From NCBI RefSeq assembly GCF_900115165.1, contig NZ_FOVP01000011.1, forward strand, positions 62,001-126,000: DNA of 64,000 nt, written 5' to 3'. The notes under the pieces were generated by a model. The model ran no database searches, was not told the origin of the DNA, and saw only the letters and a program-made list of their open reading frames with translations. A program made the position numbers and the translations under genes. This DNA comes from Roseovarius lutimaris. Lineage in GTDB: Bacteria; Pseudomonadota; Alphaproteobacteria; Rhodobacterales; Rhodobacteraceae. Every line of letters starts with the position of its first letter. Position 1 is the first letter of the stretch. Below, in pieces: positions 26,736 to 35,396 of the stretch.

Positions 26736-27452
26736 TTAGAGGAATAGGGACAACACATAAGGCGCAATCAGGGCGGTTAGCAAGGCATTCAAACCCATGC
26801 CGATGCCGGCAAAGGCGCCTGCGGTTTCATTGACCTGAAAGGCCCGCGCGGTGCCGATGCCATGCGCGCTTACCCCCACCGCAAAGCCGCGCGCGCGCCA
26901 GTCGCGAATGCGCAGCGCGTTCATCAGCGGCGTCACGATCACCGCGCCGAGAATCCCGGTCAGGATCACCAGGGCGGCGGTCAGCGTGGGCAGGCCGCCA
27001 ATTTGCTCGGAGATACCAATCGCCACCGGTGCGGTGGTGGATTTCGGCGCAAGCGAGGCCAGCTCTGCGCCCTCGACCCCAAGCGCCTGCGCGATCCAGA
27101 GCGCCGAGGCGATGGCCGTGACCGAGCCCACCACAAGCGCGCCCAGCATCGGCACAAGCGCGCGGCGCACATGGTGAAGGTTGCTGTAAAGCGGGCCGGC
27201 AAGCGCCACGGTGGCCGGGCCAAGCAGGAAATGCACGAATTGCGCGCCCTCGAAATAGGTCTGATAGGGGGTGCTTGTGGTCCAGAGGATGCCCGCCAAA
27301 ATCACCATCGCCACCAGCACCGGATTGACCAGTGGGTTGCCATGGCTGGCGCGAAAGGCCGCATCGCCGATGACATAGGCGACCAGCGTGGCGGTGAGCC
27401 ACAACAGTGGCTCTTCGCTGAGGTAAGACCAGATATCGGGCAGCGTTGTCAT
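26736..27452 (-). CDS. lrgB: LrgB/CidB-family membrane protein
   Basis: The 238-residue protein has many membrane helices. Motifs shared with LrgB (YohK) include GPATVALAGPLY, PKSTTAPVAIGISEQIGG and AHGIGTARAFQ near the C-terminus. LrgAB pairs are linked to murein hydrolase export, or to transport of pyruvate, glycolate or other small acids. It overlaps the lrgA stop by four bases (ATGA), so the two are coupled. Here the pair lies between cobO and cobN, with no obvious functional link to cobalamin. Confidence 0.9.
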   Translation of the reverse strand: MTTLPDIWSYLSEEPLLWLTATLVAYVIGDAAFRASHGNPLVNPVLVAMVILAGILWTTSTPYQTYFEGAQFVHFLLGPATVALAGPLYSNLHHVRRALVPMLGALVVGSVTAIASALWIAQALGVEGAELASLAPKSTTAPVAIGISEQIGGLPTLTAALVILTGILGAVIVTPLMNALRIRDWRARGFAVGVSAHGIGTARAFQVNETAGAFAGIGMGLNALLTALIAPYVLSLFL

Positions 27453-27808
27453 GTGCGGTCCTCGCGCGACCCGGTGAGCCGGGCCAGGCCGACAAAGGTA
27501 AGCGCGCCCGCCGCAAGCGCCAGTGCGGTACTCAGCACAAGCGCGGCCATCATCGCGGCGCCACTCTGGCCCAGGGCCTCGACATGGCTGATCACGCCGA
27601 CCCCGGCGGGCACGAACAACAGCGACAAATGCGCCAGCAGGCCCTTGGTGGTGTCAAGCATGCGCTTGGCAAGTTTTGGCAGGCTCATGAAGCCCGCCAG
27701 TAACAGCGCCATGCCGATCACCGGGCCAGGCACCGGCAGCGACAATGCGCGCGACACCACCTCGCCGACAAGCTGAAAGGCAAGGAGGAGGGCGAGGTTG
27801 AGAACCAT
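27449..27808 (-). CDS. lrgA: LrgA/CidA-family membrane protein
   Basis: The 119-residue protein has four predicted helices and the CidA/LrgA motifs PVPGPVIGMALLL and LSLLFVPAGVGVI. It is the partner of the overlapping lrgB. ATG 27808 gives the normal family length; a longer frame to 27886 adds an unlikely polar N-terminus. The two-gene unit appears to have its own promoter in the short gap before the divergent lipoprotein gene. Confidence 0.88.
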   Translation of the reverse strand: MVLNLALLLAFQLVGEVVSRALSLPVPGPVIGMALLLAGFMSLPKLAKRMLDTTKGLLAHLSLLFVPAGVGVISHVEALGQSGAAMMAALVLSTALALAAGALTFVGLARLTGSREDRT

Positions 27809-27932
27809 GAGCGGGCTTTCCTGTCCGGGGTGTTGCGTCACAGCATAGGGCGCGCGGGGTGGGGATGAAAAGCGCCGATCTTTCAAGGACAGGCTAAGGC
27901 CCTGTTAACCATTGTGACCGCAGTCTTGGTCT

Positions 27933-28316
27933 ATGCGATTGCTCTGCGGGATATTTCTGCCGCTTCTGGCGGCCTGCAACACGCCCGGTCATGAATTCCG
28001 CGGCGTTGATCCGGTGCGTGTGAGCATCGGCAAAAGCACCTTTGATGTGCGGGTGGATGGGACTTATGCCCAGGCGATCCGGCTCAACCCCGAATGGGCG
28101 CCCCGGTTCGAGGCGGTTGCGCCACGCGGGGCGATGGCGATGCAAAAGGTCAGCGGCTGCAAGATGGTACGGCTTTGGGGCGATCAGGCGGTGATGCTGG
28201 CGCGGCTCGACTGCGGGGCGGGCGTGCCGCCTTTGCCGCCGACGCTCGCCTATGACTGCGAGCTTGAGCATATCCATGGCGGCTATGCCGATCTGATCTG
28301 TCTGCCGCGCCTTTAA
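27933..28316 (+). CDS. small putative lipoprotein
   Basis: The 127-residue protein has a signal peptide and a lipobox LAAC with Cys15, so it should be a lipid-anchored periplasmic protein. The mature part has several Cys residues and a conserved-looking DVRVDGTYAQAIRLNP segment. I do not recognise a family. It is divergent from lrgA, and its stop overlaps the stop of the convergent GFA gene by four bases. Confidence 0.75.
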   Translation: MRLLCGIFLPLLAACNTPGHEFRGVDPVRVSIGKSTFDVRVDGTYAQAIRLNPEWAPRFEAVAPRGAMAMQKVSGCKMVRLWGDQAVMLARLDCGAGVPPLPPTLAYDCELEHIHGGYADLICLPRL

Positions 28317-28681
28317 GGCGGGTCAAGCCGCCAGGGCAGGTGTTCGTCCGTGTGATAATGCCCTGACGGGGTGATCGCGTCGGGGTGGTCTAGCAAGGCG
28401 GCATGAAAATGCATTTCATCGGGAAAGCGGTCGCTGGCATAGGCGAGTGAACTGCCGCAGGTCGCACAGAAATACCGCCGGTTGCCGGGGGAAGATTCAA
28501 AGCAGGTGGGGGCCGCGCCAATCCAGCTCCATTGCCCGTTGGGGTGCCCGACAAATGTGACAACGGCGGCCCCCGCGCCCCGGCGGCAACTGTCGCAATA
28601 GCAATGACCGGCCCAGTTGTGTGGACCCAGCAATTCGAACGTGACCGATTTGCAGAGACAGTGGCCTTTGATCGGTGTCAT
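28313..28681 (-). CDS. GFA-family (glutathione-dependent formaldehyde-activating-like) protein
   Basis: The 122-residue zinc-binding protein has the GFA cysteine pattern GHCLCKSVTF, HCYCDSCRRGAGA and FCATCGSSL. The family name comes from Gfa of Paracoccus, but most members have unknown substrates. ATG 28681 follows AGAGGAG. Directly upstream, in what would be its leader, lies a long stem with a G-rich loop. A frame extending to 28732 crosses that stem and is not favoured. Confidence 0.85.
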   Translation of the reverse strand: MTPIKGHCLCKSVTFELLGPHNWAGHCYCDSCRRGAGAAVVTFVGHPNGQWSWIGAAPTCFESSPGNRRYFCATCGSSLAYASDRFPDEMHFHAALLDHPDAITPSGHYHTDEHLPWRLDPP

Positions 28682-28700
28682 GTTGTCGGCTCCTCTCGAT

Positions 28701-28753
28701 CCGCCCCCTTGGCGGGACGCCCACCCACCCACCCCGTCCCGCCAAGGGGGCGG
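28701..28753 (-). other. 19-bp stem with G-quadruplex-type loop
   Basis: A perfect 19-bp inverted repeat (28701-28719 with 28735-28753) encloses a 15-base loop. On the minus strand the loop reads GGGTGGGTGGGTGGG, four G-triplets separated by single T, a classic very stable quadruplex motif. It lies 19 bases upstream of the GFA start codon, on the sense strand of that gene, and downstream of cobN. The 182 bases between it and cobN show nothing else convincing. Confidence 0.8.
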
Positions 28754-28936
28754 GTCATGGTGATGCTGGTCGCGCGATCATATCCGGGATGGGCGGTTTT
28801 GTCCGCTATATGAAAGCCAAGCGCGGCAAAAGTCGCGTGGTTTTCGACCAGTTCTATCCGGGTCTCCGGTGTGACGTCGGTGCGCCCCAGACCTCGCGGG
28901 TTTGAGCCATTGCCCTAAGCGCCGCGACACCGCCTG

Positions 28937-31900
28937 TCAGGGCGGGGGAGCACCCCGGCGTGCCGCCTCGATCCGCGCGCGTGCCGAGTTTGAGCGTGGC
29001 GCCCAAAGCCCGCGGTCAATCGCCTCGGCCAGCCGTTCAGCCATTTCGTGCAGGGCAGGGGCGTTGTGCTCAGCGATGAACGCGCGGGTGTCATCATCTT
29101 CCAGAAAGGCCGCCTCGACCAGATCGAAATGATGGCCGCGCACCGCGCCGGTGGTGGCGGCAAAGGCAAAGAGGTAATCCACCGTCGCCGCCATCTCGAA
29201 GGCCCCTTTGTATCCGTGGCGCTTGACGCCCTCGATCCATTTCGGGTTGACCACCCGGCTTCGAACGACGCGGCCGATTTCATCCTCTAGGGTGCGGATC
29301 ACCGGGCGTTCGGGGCGCGAATGATCATTGTGATAGATCGGGCGGTCCTGCCCTTGCAGGGTGCTGACTGCCGCTGCCGCGCCGCCTTCGAACTGGTAAT
29401 AATCGTCGCTATCAAGGATGTCGTGTTCGCGGTTGTCCTGATTTTGCACGATGGCTTCGGTCTGGCGCAGGCGGGTTTCAAACCCCTCTCGATCCCGGCG
29501 GCCCTCGTCGGCGCTGCCATAGGCATAGCTGCCCCATTCCAGATAGGCTTCGGCCAGGTCGGATTTGTCGGACCAGAGCCGTTCGTCGATCATCGCCTGA
29601 AGGCCGGCACCATAGGCCCCCGGTTTTGCACCGTAAACCCGCGCCTGCGGGCCCTCGACGCGCGCCCGCGCCGCCGCCGGATTGAGGTCATCGGGTTCGT
29701 CGAGCACCATGACCGCGCGCGCGGCCGAATCCACAAGCGCGATAAGCTGCGGAAAGGCGTCGCGGAAAAAGCCGGAAATCCGCAGGGTGACATCGACACG
29801 CGGGCGCCCCAAGACCCCTTGGGGCAGAACTTCAAACCCGGTGACCCGCCGATTGGCGGCATCCCACTTCGGTTTCACCCCCATCAGGGCAAGCGCCTGC
29901 GCGATATCATCGCCGCCAGTGCGCATATTGGCCGTGCCCCAGGCCGTCAAAAGCAGGCTGCGCGGCCAGTCGCCATGGGTCTGAAGGTGCTTTTCAATCA
30001 GCAGGTTTGCCGACTTCCACCCCAGGGCCCAGGCGGTTGGCGTCGGGATGGCGCGACTGTCGACAGAAAAGAAATTACGCCCGGTCGGAAGGACATCCAG
30101 ACGTCCCCGCGTGGGCGCGCCGGATGGCGCCGGGGCGACGAACTGCCCTGAAAGGGCGGTGAGAAGGCCCGCCCCTTCCATCGGTCCACAGGCGCGCAGG
30201 GTGGGGCGGACATGGGCCTCGGCATGCGCCAGAACCGCGCGGCTTGCCGCCCCTAGCGCGGGCGTCGCGCCCTCCAGAAGCTGCGAGGCCAGCTCTTCCA
30301 GCCGCTCGACCGTGTCGCCATTGCTGCGCCATGCGCCGGGCGCGGCATCCGCCAGAACCTGTGGCTTTACCCCGGTCCAGGGCGCGGCCATGTCGCAATC
30401 GAGCGGGTCAAACCCGAGGTCAAGATCCTGTGCCAATGCGCGCATGATCGAGGCGTCGCCCCCCGCCGCCTGATCGCGTGGCACCCTGAGCAGCGCCTGC
30501 AACAGATCGCGTTCCTGTCGCCCGGTCGGCGATTGGCCAAAGATATGCAGCCCGTCGCGAATTTGCGCCTCCTTCAGCTCGCAAAGATAGGCGTCAAGCT
30601 TGGCCAGGTCACTATCCTCATCCGCCCCTTGCATCCCGACATCCTTGTCGAGACCAGTGGCCGAACTCAGGCTCAGGATTTCGCGGCGCAGATGCGCAAT
30701 CCGGCGCGGATCAACGCCTGCGGCTTCGTAGTATTCATCGACAAGCGCCTCAAGATCGCGCAATGGCCCATAGGTCTCAGCGCGGGTCAGAGGCGGGGTC
30801 AGGTGGTCAATGATCACCGCCTGCGCGCGCCTTTTGGCCTGTGTGCCCTCGCCGGGATCGTTGACAATGAAGGGATAGACATGCGGCATCGGCCCAAGCA
30901 CCGCCTCGGGCCAGCACTCTTGACCAAGGGCCACCGCCTTGCCCGGCAGCCATTCAAGATTGCCGTGTTTGCCCATATGCACGATGGCATTGGCGCGAAA
31001 CTGATGGCGCAGCCAGAAATAGAACGCCAGATAGTTGTGCGGCGGCACCAGATCGGGCGAATGGTAGGTATCTGTCGGGTCAATATTATAGCCGCGCGCC
31101 GGTTGCAGGCCGACGACGACATTGCCGAATTCCAGCACCGAGAGGCTGAAATGCCCGCAGTCCAGCTCGCCGGGGGTATAGAACGGATCGGCCGCGGGCC
31201 TGCCCCAACGTGCATCAATCGCTTCGCGCAACTTCCAAGGCAATTGACCATAATCTATCTGATATTCGGCCATCGACAGGGTCACACCGCCTTGCCGCAC
31301 GGCCCGGTCGGTCAACCAGTTGGTCGGCCCCGCCATCACCGCCTGCATCAGGGCATCGCTGTCCGCCGGGGCATCGGTGACCCGATACCCGGCCTCGGCC
31401 AAAAGGGAGAGCGCATGTACCGTTGCGGCAGGCGTATCAAGGCCCACGCCATTGGCAAGCCGCCCGTCCTTGTTGGGATAATTGGCAAGGATAAGCGCGA
31501 CCCGGCGCTCGGGCGCAGGCGTTTGACGCAGGCGCGCCCAGTTGCGCGCGAGCTCGGCCACGAATTCCACCCGGTCGCCTTGCGCGCGATAGGTGGCGAT
31601 GGGGCATTCGGTGGCCTCGTCAAAGAACGCCTCGCCCTTGAAGCTTATGGCGCGGCTCAGGACACGACCGTCAACCTCGGGCAGGGCGACGTTCATGGCG
31701 ATATCGCGCCCCGACAGACCACTTAACCCCTCGGCCCAGGCCTCTTCGCTCGACCCGGCAAGTACCACCTGAAACACCGGCGCAGCATTGGCGGCGGGCA
31801 TGGCGAGCGGGTTCACCGGGCTGTCATCGCCCGCATGCGGCGAGCCGACAGCGAAGGAGGTGCAATTGAGGATCACGGACGGCGGGGCCTCGGTGAAAAG

Positions 31901-32653
31901 ATACTCAAGCGTGGCGGTCGAGACCGGATCTTTCAGGGAGGCCACGAAAATCGGTAGCGGATTGAGACCCGCCCGCAACAGCGATTTGACCAGCCGGTTG
32001 ATCGGGTTAAGCCCCGCCCCCTGCACCAGGGCGCGGTAAAAGATGAGCGGCACGACAGGTTGGTCTTCGCCCCAGCTGGCGCGCGCCGCGTCAAGGCCAG
32101 CGACACCCGAGCCGGGCCAATAGACCCCCGCGCGCAAGAGCGGGCTTGCAGCGGCGGGTTTCTCGCAGTGCTCGATCATCGCCCTGGCATACCCCAGAAA
32201 ATTCGCCGAATTTTCTGGGCCGCCCTCAACCAGATAGGCCCAGAGGGCATCATAATCCTCGTCAGCCACCGTCGAGAGATCGCGCAGATCGGCGTCGGGT
32301 TTGTCGTCGCCGGGCAAAAGCGCCAGCGGCACGCCCGCCTCGTGACAGCGCGCGGCAAACTGTTCGGCGCCATACTTCCAATAGCCGGTGCCGCCCAGCA
32401 CCCGCGCGATCACCAGCCGTGATTTTGTGGCACAGTTGTCCAGATGCAGATCGACTGACATCGGGTGTTGCAGATGGGTAAGATTGGCCAGCCGCAAACT
32501 CGGCGCGCCGGTCATCTCCGCGCGCGCGGCGCTCAGCGCCGCAAGCTCGGTATCGGCGGCCGAGATGAACACGACATCGGCCGGGCTCTGGCCCAGATCG
32601 ACCGGCTCCTTGCCGTCATCAATGGCTCCGGGGGTGGCGGCAAGAAGGTGCAT
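28937..32653 (-). CDS. cobN: cobaltochelatase subunit CobN
   Basis: CobN is the large subunit of the aerobic-pathway cobaltochelatase, which with CobS and CobT inserts cobalt into hydrogenobyrinic acid a,c-diamide using ATP. The 1238-residue length is normal. Typical stretches are HMGKHGNLEWLPGK, YPFIVNDPGEGTQAKRRAQA, WGTANMRTGGDDIAQAL and RVDVTLRISGFFRDAFPQLI. The start ATG 32653 gives MHLLAATPGA; an extension to 32704 would have no ribosome-binding site. CobS and CobT are not in this window. Confidence 0.96.
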   Translation of the reverse strand: MHLLAATPGAIDDGKEPVDLGQSPADVVFISAADTELAALSAARAEMTGAPSLRLANLTHLQHPMSVDLHLDNCATKSRLVIARVLGGTGYWKYGAEQFAARCHEAGVPLALLPGDDKPDADLRDLSTVADEDYDALWAYLVEGGPENSANFLGYARAMIEHCEKPAAASPLLRAGVYWPGSGVAGLDAARASWGEDQPVVPLIFYRALVQGAGLNPINRLVKSLLRAGLNPLPIFVASLKDPVSTATLEYLFTEAPPSVILNCTSFAVGSPHAGDDSPVNPLAMPAANAAPVFQVVLAGSSEEAWAEGLSGLSGRDIAMNVALPEVDGRVLSRAISFKGEAFFDEATECPIATYRAQGDRVEFVAELARNWARLRQTPAPERRVALILANYPNKDGRLANGVGLDTPAATVHALSLLAEAGYRVTDAPADSDALMQAVMAGPTNWLTDRAVRQGGVTLSMAEYQIDYGQLPWKLREAIDARWGRPAADPFYTPGELDCGHFSLSVLEFGNVVVGLQPARGYNIDPTDTYHSPDLVPPHNYLAFYFWLRHQFRANAIVHMGKHGNLEWLPGKAVALGQECWPEAVLGPMPHVYPFIVNDPGEGTQAKRRAQAVIIDHLTPPLTRAETYGPLRDLEALVDEYYEAAGVDPRRIAHLRREILSLSSATGLDKDVGMQGADEDSDLAKLDAYLCELKEAQIRDGLHIFGQSPTGRQERDLLQALLRVPRDQAAGGDASIMRALAQDLDLGFDPLDCDMAAPWTGVKPQVLADAAPGAWRSNGDTVERLEELASQLLEGATPALGAASRAVLAHAEAHVRPTLRACGPMEGAGLLTALSGQFVAPAPSGAPTRGRLDVLPTGRNFFSVDSRAIPTPTAWALGWKSANLLIEKHLQTHGDWPRSLLLTAWGTANMRTGGDDIAQALALMGVKPKWDAANRRVTGFEVLPQGVLGRPRVDVTLRISGFFRDAFPQLIALVDSAARAVMVLDEPDDLNPAAARARVEGPQARVYGAKPGAYGAGLQAMIDERLWSDKSDLAEAYLEWGSYAYGSADEGRRDREGFETRLRQTEAIVQNQDNREHDILDSDDYYQFEGGAAAAVSTLQGQDRPIYHNDHSRPERPVIRTLEDEIGRVVRSRVVNPKWIEGVKRHGYKGAFEMAATVDYLFAFAATTGAVRGHHFDLVEAAFLEDDDTRAFIAEHNAPALHEMAERLAEAIDRGLWAPRSNSARARIEAARRGAPPP

Positions 32654-32745
32654 CAGGCGGTTCCAGCTTGAATGAGGGGGCAGATTGCGGCAATAGCAGT
32701 GCAACGGCTGCGACTGGTGTAGCCTCTGGCCGAAAGGGCAAGATC

Positions 32746-32913
32746 ATGGAAAAGAACAAAGCGCTTGGCGCCGCGAAAAAAGGCAACAGAACCCCCCGCC
32801 ACAAAGAACATAACGCGCCCGGTGGTCCGAAAAACCCCTTTGGCAATCGCCAGACCAAGGAAGAGTTGATCGCCAAGCTTAAAGAGCAGGCCGAGAAGAA
32901 CAAATCCGACTAG
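32746..32913 (+). CDS. small highly charged hypothetical protein
   Basis: The 55-residue lysine-rich protein begins MEKNKALGAAKKGNRTPRHK and ends with a charged helix KEELIAKLKEQAEKNKSD. AAAGGG precedes ATG 32746. It is divergent from cobN with a 92-base shared promoter region, and convergent with the acetyltransferase gene. It looks like a conserved small roseobacter protein, perhaps nucleic-acid-binding because of its charge. No family is recognised. Confidence 0.65.
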   Translation: MEKNKALGAAKKGNRTPRHKEHNAPGGPKNPFGNRQTKEELIAKLKEQAEKNKSD

Positions 32914-32915
32914 GT

Positions 32916-33365
32916 TCATAGGGTCTTTTCCATGAAGATTGACGAAGGCGCCTCGGGATAGGCGCCAAACGGGCCGCGCATCACATAGCCGTGGCGCGCA
33001 TAAAGCCTGTGCGCGGCGTGCAGGACGTTGCCGGTTTCAAGCCGCAAGACCGGCAAGCCCTCTGCGCGCGCCTCGTCTTCGATCTGGCGCAGGATCGCGT
33101 CGGCCACGCCCTTGCCGCGCGCGGCTTCATCCACGAACATGGATTTCACCTCGCCGTAGCCCTCGCTGAGGGCGAGCGCGCCGGTGCCGACAATCTTGCC
33201 GTCAATCCGTGCGGCAAAGAATCGGATGTCGTCGGCGCAAAGCGCGTCGATATCGAGGAAAAAGTTATCCTCGGGCGGGAAAAGCGATTGCATCAACCCA
33301 TGGCTGGCGCGCAAGAGCGCGCTTGCCTCGGGGGCTTTCGGGCTGGTCGGCGCAACGATGATCAT
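32916..33365 (-). CDS. GNAT-family N-acetyltransferase
   Basis: The 149-residue GNAT protein has the acetyl-CoA-binding pattern VKSMFVDEAARGKGVADAIL (about residues 72-91) and LRLETGNVLHAAHRLYARHGY. Its ATG overlaps the cobW stop (ATGA), so it is translated with cobW. The substrate is unknown. The coupling to cobW may be incidental. Confidence 0.88.
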   Translation of the reverse strand: MIIVAPTSPKAPEASALLRASHGLMQSLFPPEDNFFLDIDALCADDIRFFAARIDGKIVGTGALALSEGYGEVKSMFVDEAARGKGVADAILRQIEDEARAEGLPVLRLETGNVLHAAHRLYARHGYVMRGPFGAYPEAPSSIFMEKTL

Positions 33366-34438
33366 GCGCTTAGCGCGGTTTCGATCGCCGCACGGTCAAG
33401 CCCGGCCTGCCCGATCACCACAAGCCGGGTTTCACGCGCCCGGCTACCGAAGGGCTGATCGAAATAGGTGTCGACGCGCGGCCCGACCGCCTGAAGCGAA
33501 AGGCGCATCGGCTTGCCGGTGACGGCGGCGAACCCCTTGAGACGCAGAATATCATGGGCGCGGATCACATCGGCCACCTGAGCCGCAAAACCGGCGGCAT
33601 CGGTGATTTCGGGGCGGGTGACGACAAAGCTTTCAAAGGCCTCGTGGTCATGATCATGGTGGTGGTCATGATCGTCGTCATCGTGGTCATCCCCGCGATC
33701 GTGATCGTGATGATGATGGTGAAGCTCGTGGCGGCTTTCCATATCGCCCTCCGAACCGATGCCCTGGCCCAACAGCACATCAATCGGCAAGGCACCCATG
33801 GTCGAACTGACCACCTGTACGCCGTCGCGGCTTTCGCCGCGCAGACGGGACACGAGGGCGGTCATTTCATCCGCATCCAGCAGGTCGGATTTGTTGACCA
33901 CGATCATATCGGCACAGGCCATCTGATCCTCGAACAACTCGGACAGCGGCGTTTCATGGTCAAGGTTTTCGTCCAGCTTGCGCTGTGCATCGACGGCGGC
34001 CACGTCATGCGCAAAGCGGCCCTCGCTGACGGCCTTGCCATCGACCACGGTCACCACGCCATCAACGGTGACACGGGTCGAGATTTCCGGCCAGTTGAAG
34101 GCCCGCACAAGCGGTTGCGGAAGCGCCAGACCCGAGGTTTCGATCACGATATGATCGGGCGCATTTTCGCGATCCAGCAGCTTTTGCAGGGTCGGGATGA
34201 AATCCTCGGCGACGGTGCAGCAAATACAGCCATTGCTCAGTTCCATCACGTCATCCTCGGCACAGCCCTCGATGCCACAGCCCTTGAGAATATCGCCATC
34301 AACCCCGAGATCGCCGAATTCGTTGATGATAAGGGCGATGCGCCGACCGCCTGCATTTTCCAGCATATGGCGGATCAGCGTGGTCTTGCCGGCACCCAGA
34401 AAGCCGGTCACGACGGTGGCGGGGATTTTTGCGGACAT
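33362..34438 (-). CDS. cobW: CobW-family GTP-binding metallochaperone
   Basis: CobW is a G3E-family GTPase thought to deliver cobalt for cobalamin synthesis. The 358-residue protein has Walker A GFLGAGKTT, the metal-site motif SNGCICCTVAED, the nucleotide-recognition VNKSDLLD and a histidine/aspartate-rich loop near residue 230 (HHHHHDHDRGDD and neighbours). A CobW C-terminal domain follows. ATG 34438 has AAGGAG nine bases upstream. It neighbours cobN and the cbtAB cobalt transporter genes, which favours cobalt over zinc. Confidence 0.94.
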   Translation of the reverse strand: MSAKIPATVVTGFLGAGKTTLIRHMLENAGGRRIALIINEFGDLGVDGDILKGCGIEGCAEDDVMELSNGCICCTVAEDFIPTLQKLLDRENAPDHIVIETSGLALPQPLVRAFNWPEISTRVTVDGVVTVVDGKAVSEGRFAHDVAAVDAQRKLDENLDHETPLSELFEDQMACADMIVVNKSDLLDADEMTALVSRLRGESRDGVQVVSSTMGALPIDVLLGQGIGSEGDMESRHELHHHHHDHDRGDDHDDDDHDHHHDHDHEAFESFVVTRPEITDAAGFAAQVADVIRAHDILRLKGFAAVTGKPMRLSLQAVGPRVDTYFDQPFGSRARETRLVVIGQAGLDRAAIETALSA

Positions 34439-34510
34439 GGTCAAAAGCTCCTTGAAAGACTTGCGTTGGGGCGGTCAACCGGCCTAATCCCCAACCAAAG
34501 GGGATCGGCG

Positions 34511-34840
34511 ATGATGCACCGGATTGTGGTTTGTTCTACATGTGATGGCACGGATGGCAAAAGCTTTGCTGCGGGTTTGCGCGTGGCGATGGCCGAACGC
34601 GCCATGGCCTTCGAGGTGCAGGACCACGAGTGCATGTCAAACTGCTCTCGCCCTTTGAGTGTGGCGTTCTCGGCGCCGGGCAAGGCGACATATCTTTTCG
34701 GCGATATCGACCCGGTCCGCGATCTGGCCGACACATTGGCCTTTGCGGCGCTGTATGCGGGTTCGGCCGATGGCTGGATCGAGGATGCGCGCGCCGCCGG
34801 GCAATTGCGCCATTGCCTTGTCGGGCGTGTGCCGGCCTGA
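34511..34840 (+). CDS. DUF1636 small metal-binding-like protein
   Basis: The 109-residue protein begins MMHRIVVCSTCDGTDG and contains CMSNCSRPLSVAFSAPGKATYLFGDIDP. This matches the DUF1636 family, whose paired cysteines suggest a metal or iron-sulfur site. It lies on the plus strand, divergent from cobW and convergent with the His-rich gene, within the cobalt/cobalamin cluster. The start may be ATG 34511 or 34514; GGGG lies just upstream. Its function is unknown, and cobalt handling is an inference from position. Confidence 0.8.
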   Translation: MMHRIVVCSTCDGTDGKSFAAGLRVAMAERAMAFEVQDHECMSNCSRPLSVAFSAPGKATYLFGDIDPVRDLADTLAFAALYAGSADGWIEDARAAGQLRHCLVGRVPA

Positions 34841-34844
34841 GGCG

Positions 34845-35342
34845 TCATTCGATTACCAGTTCGGCAGTGGCCTCGATCGGGGTGCCGTGATCGGCAAGTT
34901 GGCTATGGTCATTGGCATTCAGGGTCACGCGGATATCGTGACGGCCCGAGGGCAGCGCATCAAGTTGAAACCACGGCCCATAGGTGCGCGCGATCTTTAC
35001 GCCATTGAGGTAGATATGCGCATGGCCCTGGCCGGGCACATGCGGGCCGTTCACCGCCTCTGGGGCAAAGGTGAAATTGGTGATCTCGATATGCAGGTTG
35101 CGGCTTTGCGGGCCGTCGGGATGCAGGGCCAGGCTGATCTGTGGCGCAGGGCCGGTTACATCGGTCAGCTTGCCATGATCCGGCCCGGTGGCGCTGTGAT
35201 CATGGGCGGCGTGATCATGCACCGCGCCGGGGGCCGCGTGGTCATGTCCGGCAAGCTCGGCCCCGGTGGTGGCGGCCAGAAGAAAGCCGAAACCGACGCC
35301 GAAAAACAGCCCGATCAGCAGAAAGGCAAAGGGTTTTGGCAT
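34845..35342 (-). CDS. His-rich membrane-anchored periplasmic protein
   Basis: The 165-residue protein has an N-terminal hydrophobic anchor (residues 5-28). A histidine/aspartate-rich stretch follows (HDHAAPGAVHDHAAHDHS and on to GPDHG), then a beta-rich domain with VPGQGHAHIYLNGVKIARTYG. AAGGAGA precedes ATG 35342. It follows cbtA on the same strand behind the cobalamin riboswitch, so it may bind cobalt in the periplasm and feed the CbtAB transporter. The family is not recognised. Confidence 0.8.
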   Translation of the reverse strand: MPKPFAFLLIGLFFGVGFGFLLAATTGAELAGHDHAAPGAVHDHAAHDHSATGPDHGKLTDVTGPAPQISLALHPDGPQSRNLHIEITNFTFAPEAVNGPHVPGQGHAHIYLNGVKIARTYGPWFQLDALPSGRHDIRVTLNANDHSQLADHGTPIEATAELVIE

Positions 35343-35396
35343 GGCGGCTCTCCTTTTTTGAGACCCCCGGCGATTGCCCGCCGGGGACTTGGTGTA

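Noticed and set aside
28789-28905. 38-codon frame after the quadruplex stem
   Set aside because: It has no ribosome-binding site and no recognisable sequence; I treat the region as non-coding.
33554-34510. Upstream part of a 428-codon plus-strand frame ending in the DUF1636 gene
   Set aside because: It is antisense to cobW. Only the last 109 codons (from 34511) resemble a protein family and have a plausible start.
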